From Thermoanaerobaculia bacterium (GTDB taxonomy: Bacteria; Acidobacteriota; Thermoanaerobaculia; Multivoradales; J023): DNA of 64,000 bases. The notes below the pieces were generated by a model. It searched no databases. It was not told where the DNA came from and worked only from the letters and a program-made list of their open reading frames with translations. Positions 34,084 to 43,483 of this stretch are shown here, one piece after another. Both the position numbers and the translations under genes were made by a program. The stretch covers positions 505,699 to 569,698 of the forward strand of contig JAUIJL010000005.1 in NCBI GenBank assembly GCA_030431255.1, written 5' to 3'. Each line of letters opens with the position of its first letter. Within the stretch, counting starts at the first letter, position 1.

Positions 34084-36260
34084 GCCGTCTCCTCCAGCGC
34101 TTCGACCACCACCATGACCTCGTCCGGATCCACCATCTGACCCACCTCCACCCGTACCGCCGTCACCCGACCGTCGGCGTGGGCGGTCAATCGATGCTCC
34201 ATTTTCATCGCCTCCAGGACCACCAGAGAGTCACCGGCCGACACCAAATCGCCGACTTGCACCGGCACCTCGATGATCTTGCCGGTCATCGGCGCCAAGC
34301 AGCCGCCCGCGGTCTCCGCGCCGCGTTGCTCGGGGAAGCGAGGGGCTTCGATCCAAGACGAGGTCCGGCCGAGCCCGTGGATCCAATGGCGTTGCTTGGG
34401 GCTTGCGCTTCCGATGGTTTCGACCGCGATGGCAAACCGCCGACGCACGCCGTCGATTTCGATCACCCACTCGGGACCGTCGTCGCCGACGTCGTTCTCA
34501 CGAATGTCGTCCCCACGAATGTCGTCCCCAGGAATATAGCGAGCCCTTCGGGTGGGCCGCTCTGGATCCACCAGGGGGTCGATGCCCAGGCTCGGGCTCA
34601 GCTGGGACGGCTCGACGGCAAAGGCTTGGACTTGGAAACCACCGTCTTCTTGATCACAGGGTTGGTAGAGGACCACCCAACACCGCTCGCCATCGATGAA
34701 AATTTGCTCTTGGGGTCGCCATCGATTGTTGCGCCAAGCGGTCGGCAGGCCCGACGGAATAGGGCTTGGCAAGCCACGACGGAGGTGGACCAAGCGCAGG
34801 GTGGCGGCGATGGCGTGCAGCTCAGCGACCTGCGCATCGGTCTGCTCGTCCGTCTTCTCGTCCAGCCCGTCTTGCGGCGGATTCGCTTCAAGGAATCCGG
34901 TGTCGGCCTCGCCCCGTTCGAAGCTCTCGTGGGCCAGCACCGAGGCCAGCAGACGCCGATTGGTGACCACCCCACCGACCGCCAATCCGTCCAGGGCCCG
35001 ACGCAGCCGACGCAAGGCTTCCGGGCGATTGGACCCAGAGGCGATCACTTTGGCCAGCATCGGGTCGTAGTGAATGCCGATCTCTTGGCCCAGCTCAATA
35101 CCGGAATCCACCCGCACGCCAGGGATGACCGGGACCTTCCAAAGACAAATCCGACCCGTGGACGGCAGGAAATCTCGCGTCGGGTCCTCGGCGTAGAGCC
35201 GAACCTCCACGGCATGTCCCCGAATCTCTAGGTCCTCGGTGTTGAAGCCCAAGGGCGAACCTTGGGCCACCTCCAACTGAAGCCGCACCAAGTCCAGCCC
35301 CGTAATCGCCTCGGTGACGGGATGCTCCACTTGCAAGCGGGTGTTCATTTCCAAGAAGTAGAACGCACCCTCGGCGTCGAGCAGGAATTCCACCGTGCCG
35401 GCGCCGCGATAGTCCACCGCTTGGGCCAACGCCACGGCGGCTTCACCCATTCTCCGCCGCAACTCTGAATCCACCGCCGGGCTCGGCGCTTCCTCGATCA
35501 CCTTCTGGTGCCGACGCTGGACCGAGCAGTCGCGCTCGAAGAAATGCACGACCTTGCCGTGGGCATCGCCGAAGACCTGCACCTCCACGTGTCGAACCGA
35601 CTCCAGCCACGGCTCGACCAGCAAGGAGCCGTCACCGAAAGCGGCCTCCGCTTCCCGCTCGGCAGACACCAAAGCGTCCGCCAGCTCGTCGCCGGAGCCC
35701 ACGCGACGCATGCCCTTGCCACCACCGCCGGCGGTCGCCTTGAGCAGCAGGGGATAACCCATTTCCTCCGCTCGGGCCTTCACTTTATCCTCGGTGAGCC
35801 CGTCGACGGAGAATCCCTCGAGGGTCGGGACCCCGACCCTTTCGGCGATCGCCTTGGCCGCGGCCTTATCGCCCATCTGGCGAATCGCATCCGCGGAGGG
35901 TCCGATGAAGACCAGGCCTTCTTGCTCGCAGCGCTCGGCCAGCTCGGGATTCTCCGCCAGGAATCCATAACCCGGGTGGATGGCGTCAGCGCCTACTGCT
36001 TTAGCCGCCGAGATCACCGCGTCGATGTTGAGATAAGACTCAACGCTCGGAGCCGGTCCGATATGCACCGCTTCGTCGGCTTCCGACACATGGGGCGCGT
36101 CGCGATCGGCATCGGAGAACACCGCCACGCTCGCGATACCCATTTGCCGAAGGGTGCGCTGGATCCGTCGGGAGATTTCGCCACGATTGGCGATCAACAC
36201 TTTGGAGATCAGCACCTCGGCGATCGATACGTCGGCGGTCGATACGTTTCGGGTCGTCAT
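34080..36260 (-). CDS. acyl-CoA carboxylase biotin-carrying alpha subunit (geranyl-/methylcrotonyl-CoA type)
   Basis: 726 aa from ATG 36260 (AAGGAGG 5 nt upstream). Biotin carboxylase domain: VLIANRGEISRRI, IHPGYGFLAEN, the ATP-grasp GGGGKGMRRV, and EMNTRLQVEHPVTE. A middle BT-like domain follows. A C-terminal biotinyl domain has the biotinylation site EAMKMEH. It acts with the beta subunit encoded just upstream to carboxylate a branched enoyl-CoA. Two oddities lie in linkers: a repeated GDDIR segment, and an N-terminal extension before VLIANRG with repetitive ADVSIAEVLISK. Substrate (geranyl- versus methylcrotonyl-CoA) cannot be settled by eye. Confidence 0.92.
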   Translation of the reverse strand: MTTRNVSTADVSIAEVLISKVLIANRGEISRRIQRTLRQMGIASVAVFSDADRDAPHVSEADEAVHIGPAPSVESYLNIDAVISAAKAVGADAIHPGYGFLAENPELAERCEQEGLVFIGPSADAIRQMGDKAAAKAIAERVGVPTLEGFSVDGLTEDKVKARAEEMGYPLLLKATAGGGGKGMRRVGSGDELADALVSAEREAEAAFGDGSLLVEPWLESVRHVEVQVFGDAHGKVVHFFERDCSVQRRHQKVIEEAPSPAVDSELRRRMGEAAVALAQAVDYRGAGTVEFLLDAEGAFYFLEMNTRLQVEHPVTEAITGLDLVRLQLEVAQGSPLGFNTEDLEIRGHAVEVRLYAEDPTRDFLPSTGRICLWKVPVIPGVRVDSGIELGQEIGIHYDPMLAKVIASGSNRPEALRRLRRALDGLAVGGVVTNRRLLASVLAHESFERGEADTGFLEANPPQDGLDEKTDEQTDAQVAELHAIAATLRLVHLRRGLPSPIPSGLPTAWRNNRWRPQEQIFIDGERCWVVLYQPCDQEDGGFQVQAFAVEPSQLSPSLGIDPLVDPERPTRRARYIPGDDIRGDDIRENDVGDDGPEWVIEIDGVRRRFAIAVETIGSASPKQRHWIHGLGRTSSWIEAPRFPEQRGAETAGGCLAPMTGKIIEVPVQVGDLVSAGDSLVVLEAMKMEHRLTAHADGRVTAVRVEVGQMVDPDEVMVVVEALEETA
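34485..34535. repeat. 15-bp tandem repeat in the carboxylase alpha gene
   Basis: Two exact 15-bp units (34500-34514 and 34515-34529) and flanking degenerate copies encode GDDIR-type pentapeptides on the minus strand. They sit in a linker before the biotinyl domain. Confidence 0.8.
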
Positions 36261-36271
36261 CTCGCCCTCCT

Positions 36272-37867
36272 TCACATCCGGAACACGCCGAATTGATCCG
36301 TGCCCTGGACGGGCCCCGAAGACGCCGCCGACAGGCTCAAGGCCAATACGGTGCGGGTATCCCGCGGATCGATGATGCCGTCGTCCCACAACCGGCCGGA
36401 CGCGAAGAACGCATAGGACTCCTTTTCGATTTGACCCTGGACGGCCTGTCGAAGCTTCTCGTCCTGGGCCTCGTCGAAGGGCACGCCGGCCCGTTCCGCC
36501 GCCTGCCGCCGGACGATCGACAGCACGCCCGCCAATTGCTCGGGGCCCATCACAGCGATGCGATGGTTCGGCCAGCTGAAGAGGAATCGCGGTGTGTAGG
36601 CTCGACCGGACATGGCGTAGTTGCCGGCACCGTAGGACGCGCCGATCATCACCGTCAGGTGGGGCACGGCGCTATTGGCCACCGCGTTGATCAGCTTGGC
36701 GCCGTCCTTGATCATGCCCCCCTGCTCGTAACGGCGGCCGACCATCATGCCGGTAATGTTTTGCAGGAAGAGAATCGGGACGTCCTGGCGGTTGCACAAT
36801 TGAATGAATTGGGCACCCTTTTCCGCCGACTCGGAGAAGATCACGCCATTGTTGGCCACGATGCCCACTTGGTAGCCGTGGATTCGGGCATAACCGGTGA
36901 CCAGGGTCGTTCCGTAAGTGCCTTTGAATTCGTGGAAGCGGGAGCCGTCCACTAGGCGCGCGATCACCTCTTTGACGTCGAACGGCCGGCGGACGTCGGC
37001 GCTGACGATGCCCAACAGCTCCTCGGGGTCGTAAAGCGGAGGCTTCGCTCCGTCGGCGGGCGCAGGCCCGAGCTTGCGCCAATTGAGCTGGGCCATGATC
37101 TCCCGACCGATGCGGATGGCGTCGAGCTCGTCCTCGGCCAGGTAGTCGGAGACCCCGGAGACCCGGCTGTGCATCTCGGCGCCCCCCAGCTCCTCCTCGG
37201 TGACGTCTTCGTGGATCGCCATCTTCACCAGGGGCGGACCGCCGAGAAAAACCCGGGCTTGCTCTTTGACCATCACCACATAGTCCGACATGCCGGGAAT
37301 GTAGGCGCCGCCGGCAGTGGACGATCCGAAGACCAGGCAGAGGGTGGGGATGCGCTCGGCGGAGCGGCGGGTGAGCTCGCGGAAGAGGCTTCCTCCGGGC
37401 ACGAAAAGCTCCGCTTGATAGGGCAGATCGGCGCCGCCGGACTCGGTGAGATTGATCATCGGCAACCGATTCTGGGCGCAGATTTCCATCGCCCGCTTGA
37501 TCTTGAGCTGGCCGTAGGGGTTGATCGAGCCACCGCGCACCGTCGGCTCGTTGGCGATGATCACGCATTCGACCCCGGACACCACTCCTATGCCGCAGAT
37601 AGCGCTGCCGCCGAGGGCGAAGTCCGTGCCCCAGGCCGCCAAAGCGCCGATCTCGAGAAATGGCGCGTCCCGATCCAGCAATAGCTCGATGCGCTCCCGG
37701 GCCATCAGCTTGCCCCGGCGCCGATGGCGCTCGATGTACTTCGGACCGCCTGCGGCATTGACCCGGCTGAGCGCCGCGTCCAGCTCGCCGAGCTTGTCCA
37801 AAAACCAGCTTCGATTTCGGCCGAAGAGCTCGCTCTTCGGATCCACACGGCTGGGTAGCACCCTCAT
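36272..37867 (-). CDS. acyl-CoA carboxylase carboxyltransferase beta subunit (geranyl-/methylcrotonyl-CoA type)
   Basis: 531 aa, standard length for MccB/AtuC. Recognisable parts are [14 protein letters not shown] near the N-terminus, the N-lobe [36 protein letters not shown], the C-lobe [20 protein letters not shown] and [18 protein letters not shown]. It transfers carboxyl from biotin to the acyl-CoA. It is the first enzyme gene after the TetR gene, and the alpha gene begins 11 bp downstream. Confidence 0.93.
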   Translation of the reverse strand: MRVLPSRVDPKSELFGRNRSWFLDKLGELDAALSRVNAAGGPKYIERHRRRGKLMARERIELLLDRDAPFLEIGALAAWGTDFALGGSAICGIGVVSGVECVIIANEPTVRGGSINPYGQLKIKRAMEICAQNRLPMINLTESGGADLPYQAELFVPGGSLFRELTRRSAERIPTLCLVFGSSTAGGAYIPGMSDYVVMVKEQARVFLGGPPLVKMAIHEDVTEEELGGAEMHSRVSGVSDYLAEDELDAIRIGREIMAQLNWRKLGPAPADGAKPPLYDPEELLGIVSADVRRPFDVKEVIARLVDGSRFHEFKGTYGTTLVTGYARIHGYQVGIVANNGVIFSESAEKGAQFIQLCNRQDVPILFLQNITGMMVGRRYEQGGMIKDGAKLINAVANSAVPHLTVMIGASYGAGNYAMSGRAYTPRFLFSWPNHRIAVMGPEQLAGVLSIVRRQAAERAGVPFDEAQDEKLRQAVQGQIEKESYAFFASGRLWDDGIIDPRDTRTVLALSLSAASSGPVQGTDQFGVFRM

Positions 37868-37910
37868 GGGCTTCTCTCCACGATGTCTCCCTTCAAATCA
37901 CCGGGTTTGG

Positions 37911-37967
37911 TCATCAGGTCGGGTCATCAGGTCGGGTCATCAGGTCGGGTCATCAGGTGGGTCATCG
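37911..37967. repeat. 13-bp tandem repeat, about four copies, at the 3' end of the TetR gene
   Basis: TCATCAGGTCGGG occurs at 37911, 37924 and 37937, with a 12-bp variant at 37950. The array spans the TetR stop codon and the gap before the carboxylase beta gene. The unit is not a multiple of three, so copy changes would alter the TetR C-terminus (now DDPPDDPT). Confidence 0.88.
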
Positions 37968-38671
37968 CTCACCACCGCCTCCAGGATGCGATCGAGCTTG
38001 GCGTCGATGTCTTCGAGCCCCACCGGCCCACGTTTCGTTGTCGAAGACCGAAGCGCGGACGGGGGAGCCGGCCCGAGCAATAGGTCGCAGAGATGCTCCG
38101 ACGCCTCCCCCAAATCCCGCTCTCGGCCGGTGGTGTCCATTCCGATCAGCAGATGCTCGGCGGCGCCGAATAGGGCGTCCCGCAGCACATAGGTCGGCAA
38201 ATCCGAGCGAATCGCGCCCACCGCTTTGAGATCCTCGAAAATGCCACCGAAGAAACGGGTGATCCGTCGGTTCATCTCGGCGAAGCGAACGATCATGTCC
38301 GGGTCGTCGGAAAAACGTCCGTGCTGGCCGAAGACCCGCATCAGACGCCAATCCCGATGCACCCGCCGTAGCCAAAAATGCACCAGGTGGCGGAGCCTCG
38401 CTTCCGCCGTGCCACCCCGGCTGGCCTCCTCCGCCAGCTCTTCCACCAAGCTTTGGTAGAAGCTCTCCATGACCCCAAGCAGCAAGCCGGTCTTGGAGCC
38501 GAAATGCAGGAAGAGCGTGCCTTCGGCCACGCCGGCGTCGCGGGCGATCTCGCCGGTGGTCGCCTTGTCGAAGCCCCGTTCCTGAAAACGATTGGCCGCC
38601 GCCCGCACCAGAGCCCCACGGGTTCTCTCGCCGCGGGTTTGTTTGGGTGGAGATGCCGATGCGCTCAACAT
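37940..38671 (-). CDS. TetR-family transcriptional regulator
   Basis: 243 aa. The N-terminal helix-turn-helix is typical (TRGALVRAAANRFQERGFD, TTGEIARDAGVAEGTLFLHFGSKTGLL). The rest is an alpha-helical ligand-binding domain. It lies 72 bp upstream of, and in the same direction as, the carboxylase operon, so it probably controls that operon and itself. An acyl-CoA inducer is plausible. The palindrome at 38692-38704 just upstream of its start is the best operator candidate. Confidence 0.9.
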   Translation of the reverse strand: MLSASASPPKQTRGERTRGALVRAAANRFQERGFDKATTGEIARDAGVAEGTLFLHFGSKTGLLLGVMESFYQSLVEELAEEASRGGTAEARLRHLVHFWLRRVHRDWRLMRVFGQHGRFSDDPDMIVRFAEMNRRITRFFGGIFEDLKAVGAIRSDLPTYVLRDALFGAAEHLLIGMDTTGRERDLGEASEHLCDLLLGPAPPSALRSSTTKRGPVGLEDIDAKLDRILEAVVSDDPPDDPT

Positions 38672-38691
38672 GATTGACGCTCATTTTAAAC

Positions 38692-38704
38692 TGAGTACAA
38701 CTCA
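38692..38704. promoter_or_regulatory. candidate TetR operator TGAGT-ACA-ACTCA
   Basis: This perfect 5-3-5 palindrome lies about 20 bp upstream of the TetR start, in the divergent region shared with the large kinase gene. It is next to an AT-rich TTTTAAA patch that could be a promoter element. Assignment to this TetR is inferred from position. Confidence 0.5.
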
Positions 38705-38815
38705 CAACACAAATTGTCGTGTCTCCACTCCAGCACCTGCTGCCCTCGAAAACGCGATCATCTATGCTAGGGACAGCTGCTTCGAACCACTTCCCGGCAC
38801 CTGATTCGAGAGACC

Positions 38816-41800
38816 ATGAACGCCACCTCCAAGACCCTGTCCGACGATCCGAGCACGCCCGAACGGCTCGGCGTGTATCGGATCGAATCCTGCCTCGGCC
38901 GAGGGGGTATGGGCGAGGTCTTCCTGGCCTGGGACGAGATCTTGGAACGTCATGTGGCGATCAAACGCATCCGTCGCGACCAGCTGGCGGACGAAAGCCG
39001 ACGCTCCCGTTTCTTGCGCGAGGCCAAGGCCGTGGCTCGGCTGAGCCACCCTGCCATCGTCCAGGTCTTCCATGTGCTGGAACGTCCGGAAAGCGATTGT
39101 TTGGTGATGGAGCACGTACGGGGGCACGACCTCGGCAAGTGGATCGCCTCCCGGGAGCGCACCCCGGCCTCCGCCGTTCGCCTAGCCGTCGACATTGCCG
39201 AAGGTCTCGCTGCCGCCCACGCCCAAGGTTTGATCCACCGGGATCTCAAACCGGCCAACATCATGGTGACACCGAGCGGTCGAGTGAAGATCCTCGACTT
39301 CGGATTGGCGAAGTCGCTGTGGCAGGACGCCGAGTCGCGGACTGTCTCAGACCCGTCCTTGACCCGCTCCGGCACCTTGGTGGGCACCGCCCATGCCATG
39401 TCGCCGGAGCAGGCCGGTGGACGGACCGTGGATCATCGATCGGATCTCTTCGCCCTCGGCAGCTTGCTTTACGAGATGCTCTCCGGCAGGCCGCCGTTCC
39501 TCGGCCACAACCTGCTCGACACCTTGCACCGAGTACAAACCGCCGCGCCGGAGCCGATTCCGGATCTGCCCGCTGCCCTCGGCTCTCTGCTCCAAAGACT
39601 TCTGGACAAGGATCCGGACGGGCGCCCCTCCAACACCCGCTGGGTGGCGAGGCAGCTCTCCACCCTCGCCGACCGGATGGAGCGCGGGTCGGCCGGCCCA
39701 GACGCGGGGCACGCGGAGCTCAAGGCCGAAGGCCCGCCGTTGGACGTCGACCCGGATCAACCCACCGCCGAGGTCGTCTCGCCCTTGCGCGACTCCTTAC
39801 GCCACAAGGGCGCCCACGGGCTGCCCGGACCGTCCGAAGCAGCCGGGATCCACAGCGACGACCTCCTCCAGGCCGAGACCCGCGGGCCCGGCTCCGACTC
39901 CAAACCCGTGGTTCGGACCCTCGCTCACATCGGCTGGGCCTCAGAGACCACGGCATACGATGCCCGTGCTTCGGCCATGGAGCTCATCGCGAGCTCCCGT
40001 GCACGATTCTCGGCGACCGAGCTCTACAGTTCGTCCGAGGATCCGGCCCACGGCCTGACCCTGATGTTCGAGCATCCTGGAGAAGCGGTCGCCTTCGCGC
40101 TCGCGTGGCTTCAAAGCCTGAGCTCGGAGCCGTCAGGAATCCGCAACTCGCTACCGGGGATCGCCGTTCATTTGGGTGAGGTGAAGCCAAACCGCAAGTC
40201 TCCAACACTTGAGGCTCAGGGAGAGGGACCGGAAGTCGCCGAGCTTCTGGCGGACCGAGCCCGGCCCGGGCAAATCCTGCTCACCCGGGCCGCTTTCGAT
40301 CTCGCCCGCGCCGCGGTCACGCCGGAGGAGCTGGTGGCCCCGGAGGTGCGTTGGCTGGCCCACGGCGCCTATCGCTTCGAGCGACTCGACGACGACCTGG
40401 AGGTCTTCGAGGTCGGCCGATCCGGTCTCGCCCCTCTGACGGCGCCGAGGGAAAGCGAGAGGACCCGACGCGCCGTGTCCACGGGCGAAGAGCCGGCATT
40501 GGGTTGGCGTCCCGCGGTGGGTCAAACCGTGCCACGGCGCCCCAATTGGCGGCTCCACCATCGGCTCGGCGAGGGGGGCTTCGGCGAGGTGTGGCTGGCG
40601 CGGCACAAATCCGGTGAGGAGCGGGTGTTCAAATTCTGCTTCGAGGCCGATCGGCTGCGAGCCCTCAAACGGGAGGTCACCCTCTTCCGATTGCTGCGGG
40701 AGACCCTCGGTCACCGCCGCGACATCGCCCGAATCCTCGATTGGGATTTCGAAGCGGCGCCGTTCTTTCTCGAAGCGGAATACACCGACGGCGGTAGCCT
40801 CACGAGCTGGGCGGCTCAACGCGGCGGGCTGGACGCCGTGCCCCTGGCCACCCGCCTCGAGCTGGTCGCGGGCGTGGCGGAGGCCTTGGCGGCCGCCCAT
40901 TCGGTGGGCATCCTGCACAAGGACATCAAACCGGAAAACGTGCTCGTTGCCCACGACCCAGACGGCCGACCCTATGCCCGGCTGACCGATTTCGGCGTCG
41001 GCCTGCTGACGGAACGGGATCGCCTCGATCGTCCGGGTTTTACGGTCCTGGGTTTCACCCAGACCTTGGACGACCCGAGCTCCACGGGCGGAACCGTGCG
41101 CTATATGGCTCCGGAAGTTTTGGACGGCGAGCCCGCCACCACTCAAGCCGATATCTACGCCCTCGGCGTGTTGCTCTACCAGGCGGTGGTGAAAGACTTC
41201 TCCCGAACCTTGGCTGCCGGCTGGCATCGTCAGGTGGAGGACCCCTTGCTGGCGGAAGATATCGGTCTCTGCGTGGACGGCAATCCCGCCCGCCGGCCGG
41301 CCTCGGCCCTGGAGGTCGCCTCCCGGATCCGCGAGCTGGAAGAGCGGCGAGCCCAACGACAGGAGCAGGAGCGACGCCGCGTCCAACGGGAGCGTGCCCG
41401 CGGCCGACGGCGCTTGGCGGCACGGCTGGGCGTGGCGGCCATGGTCTTCACCGCCCTGGTCTCAGTCTTCGCATTGCAAACCCTGCGGGCCAAGAACCGT
41501 GAGCTCGAAGCCCGTCAATACGCCGAGCAACGCCGGAGCCAGGCGGAAAACCTCATCGACTTTCTGCTCGTGGACTTGCGACGGGATCTCGAGCCGATCG
41601 GTAAGCTGTCGATCCTGGACAAAATCGGCGATCAGGCCATGGAATATTTCGCCGGGGTGCCGTCGGACCGGCTGAGCGAAGACGAGCTCGCCGCCTACGC
41701 CAAGGCCCTTCACCAAATCGGCAAGGTGCGATTCGAGCTCGGTCGGACTCCCGAAGCCGAGGAAGCCTTCCGGCAATCCCTCATCCAAGCCCAAAGCCTG

Positions 41801-42949
41801 GTCGATCGTCATGGCGATCGGGCCGATCGACTCTTCGAATTGGGCCAGAGTCACTTCTGGCTGGGATTCCTTCACTGGCAGCAACGAGACCTGGAGCCGG
41901 CCCGGGAGCAATTTGAGCACTACCTAGCGATCTCACAGCGGCTGGTGGATCGAGAGCCCGAGCAAGCCGACTGGCAGCTGGAGCTGGCCTATTCCCACAG
42001 CAATCTCGGAGCACTCGAGGAAGAAAGTGGAGACTACCCCCGAGCGGCCGACCACCTGGAAGTCAGCGCTCGGATTCTCGAGCGGCTGAGCTCGGACGGC
42101 GATCCGTCACTCGGTGTCGAGCTGGCCCACGTCTACGCCAAGCTCGGGCGAGTGCTGGAAGCCCAAGGTCGGCTCGCCCCCGCCCTCGCTCGCTATCGTG
42201 CCCACCTAGAGCTCATGGCCCAGGCCTCATCGGCGCAGCCCGACCACATCGAGCTGCTCCGCTTCCTCGGTTTCGCCCACAACCACGTCGGGGACGTCTT
42301 GCGCCAGCAGGGCCACAACCAAGAAGCTTTGGAGCATTATCTTTCCGATCTCGACATCGCGTCGCGAGTGGTCGACCACGATCCGCTGAACCTTGTCTGG
42401 CAAGAAGAGCTGGCCCAACGCCATCGCAATTTGGCGTGGACCTATTCCATGCTCGATCGACACGAGGACGCGAATCGGCACCTGGCTCGAGATGCGGCTT
42501 TCCTGGAAAAGGCTCTCGATCTGGAACCGGAAAACCCGCGATGGCGCCCGTGGCAAGCGAGCCATCTATGGCTGCGAGCCTGGGAACGGCTCCAAGCCGC
42601 TGATCCAACCGCGGCCCGAGCCGAGATCACCGAGGCCATAGAGCTGCTCGGCCCCGTCCCTTCCACAGCCCGCGGCAAGCTGTGGAAGGCCCGATCCGGT
42701 TGGTTGCTGGCGGTGATCGAAGCGGAGCTCGGCTGGGCTCAAGCGGCCCGGAAATACCGACTAGACGCCTTGCTGCTCGCCGATGAGCTAGTCGAACAAA
42801 CCCGAAGACCTACCCACCTCGATATCCAATTGCTTCTGCTGCTCGCCCTCAGGCGCACCGACGAGGCCCAACCCATCGCCGACGAGCTGGCCCGCATCGG
42901 CTATCGAGAGCCGGGATTCCTCAAGATGATGGGCCGCCCGCCCCGATGA
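38816..42949 (+). CDS. receptor with two Ser/Thr kinase domains, a cyclase-like domain, a transmembrane helix and TPR repeats
   Basis: 1377 aa. Kinase 1 (about residues 18-290) has a full set of motifs: GRGGMGEVFLAW, VAIKRI, HRDLKPANIM, DFGLAK, MSPEQ. Residues about 360-545 resemble a class III nucleotide cyclase fold (LMFEHPGEAVAFALAWL, IAVHLGEV, ELLADRARPGQILLT) but without recognisable metal-binding Asp residues. Kinase 2 (about 580-840) has GEGGFGEVWLARH, a non-RD catalytic loop HKDIKPENVLV, DFGVG and YMAPE. A basic stretch and one transmembrane helix (about 865-890) follow, then some 450 residues of TPR-like helices outside the membrane. No kinase with two kinase lobes around a pseudo-cyclase came to mind as a standard architecture. 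Confidence 0.9.
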   Translation: MNATSKTLSDDPSTPERLGVYRIESCLGRGGMGEVFLAWDEILERHVAIKRIRRDQLADESRRSRFLREAKAVARLSHPAIVQVFHVLERPESDCLVMEHVRGHDLGKWIASRERTPASAVRLAVDIAEGLAAAHAQGLIHRDLKPANIMVTPSGRVKILDFGLAKSLWQDAESRTVSDPSLTRSGTLVGTAHAMSPEQAGGRTVDHRSDLFALGSLLYEMLSGRPPFLGHNLLDTLHRVQTAAPEPIPDLPAALGSLLQRLLDKDPDGRPSNTRWVARQLSTLADRMERGSAGPDAGHAELKAEGPPLDVDPDQPTAEVVSPLRDSLRHKGAHGLPGPSEAAGIHSDDLLQAETRGPGSDSKPVVRTLAHIGWASETTAYDARASAMELIASSRARFSATELYSSSEDPAHGLTLMFEHPGEAVAFALAWLQSLSSEPSGIRNSLPGIAVHLGEVKPNRKSPTLEAQGEGPEVAELLADRARPGQILLTRAAFDLARAAVTPEELVAPEVRWLAHGAYRFERLDDDLEVFEVGRSGLAPLTAPRESERTRRAVSTGEEPALGWRPAVGQTVPRRPNWRLHHRLGEGGFGEVWLARHKSGEERVFKFCFEADRLRALKREVTLFRLLRETLGHRRDIARILDWDFEAAPFFLEAEYTDGGSLTSWAAQRGGLDAVPLATRLELVAGVAEALAAAHSVGILHKDIKPENVLVAHDPDGRPYARLTDFGVGLLTERDRLDRPGFTVLGFTQTLDDPSSTGGTVRYMAPEVLDGEPATTQADIYALGVLLYQAVVKDFSRTLAAGWHRQVEDPLLAEDIGLCVDGNPARRPASALEVASRIRELEERRAQRQEQERRRVQRERARGRRRLAARLGVAAMVFTALVSVFALQTLRAKNRELEARQYAEQRRSQAENLIDFLLVDLRRDLEPIGKLSILDKIGDQAMEYFAGVPSDRLSEDELAAYAKALHQIGKVRFELGRTPEAEEAFRQSLIQAQSLVDRHGDRADRLFELGQSHFWLGFLHWQQRDLEPAREQFEHYLAISQRLVDREPEQADWQLELAYSHSNLGALEEESGDYPRAADHLEVSARILERLSSDGDPSLGVELAHVYAKLGRVLEAQGRLAPALARYRAHLELMAQASSAQPDHIELLRFLGFAHNHVGDVLRQQGHNQEALEHYLSDLDIASRVVDHDPLNLVWQEELAQRHRNLAWTYSMLDRHEDANRHLARDAAFLEKALDLEPENPRWRPWQASHLWLRAWERLQAADPTAARAEITEAIELLGPVPSTARGKLWKARSGWLLAVIEAELGWAQAARKYRLDALLLADELVEQTRRPTHLDIQLLLLLALRRTDEAQPIADELARIGYREPGFLKMMGRPPR

Positions 42950-42962
42950 AACCCAGGAACGG

Positions 42963-43020
42963 TGCTTGCCACGGGCTTGCCCCGATCAAGATCGGGAGGG
43001 CACAAGGCCTCCCCTACGTC
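42963..43020 (-). repeat. REP-like intergenic hairpin element
   Basis: On the minus strand it begins CGTAGGGGAGG and contains two hairpins: CCTCCC with GGGAGG (43008-43013 with 42994-42999) and CCCGAT-CAAG-ATCGGG (42981-42996). It shares the CGTAGGGG start and a CTTG-type loop with the element at 30497-30530. It lies between the 3' ends of the kinase and the small protein gene. Confidence 0.55.
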
Positions 43021-43026
43021 GGACGA

Positions 43027-43446
43027 TCAAGGTCCGTCGGGTTTGAGCACGATTTGGGGATCGCGGCTCGATCGGCGCATCCCGGATTTGCCGACGGTCA
43101 ACACCACGGCGAGCACCATCTTGGACGCAAGGCTGGTGGAGACATTGAAATTCAAAACGATCTGGTTGTCGTCCAGGGTGGTCAAGGTCACGGTAACCAG
43201 CTCGTCGGCGGTGGTGAACGACTGCCCTTCATCGCCCGACCTGGCGTCGACAAAACCTTCGTCCGACACCGGCTCCGCCTGCCCGATGGAGATGGCGCGG
43301 AAATTCCAGCCCTCAATGTTGTAGGTCAGGGTCGAGAGGCCGCGGTCGAGCTCGACGGGATTCTCGCTGAAGCTCCACTGGCCCGCCTCCCCTGTATCCC
43401 CGGTGAATGTCACGGTGACTTCCTTGCTGACCGGCTGTGAGCTCAT
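43027..43446 (-). CDS. small beta-rich hypothetical protein downstream of the FHA-GAF regulator
   Basis: 139 aa starting MSSQPVSKEVTVTFTGDTGE. Alternating hydrophobic strands (VTVTFTG, LVTVTLTTLDDNQIVLNFNV, MVLAVVLTV) suggest a single beta-sandwich. There is no signal peptide and no transmembrane helix. It ends DPQIVLKPDGP. The DPQI-type tail recalls small DP-EP-type proteins, but I am not certain of the family. It follows the sigma-54 activator by 37 bp on the same strand and is probably cotranscribed. Function unknown. Confidence 0.7.
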   Translation of the reverse strand: MSSQPVSKEVTVTFTGDTGEAGQWSFSENPVELDRGLSTLTYNIEGWNFRAISIGQAEPVSDEGFVDARSGDEGQSFTTADELVTVTLTTLDDNQIVLNFNVSTSLASKMVLAVVLTVGKSGMRRSSRDPQIVLKPDGP

Positions 43447-43483
43447 GGCGTCTCTCCTTGAATCGTTGAATTTAGTGGTCGAA

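Noticed and set aside
42946..43440. A 164-codon plus-strand frame overlapping the small minus-strand protein
   Set aside because: The minus-strand frame gives a coherent beta-strand pattern and follows the activator operon. The plus frame starts inside a REP-like element.
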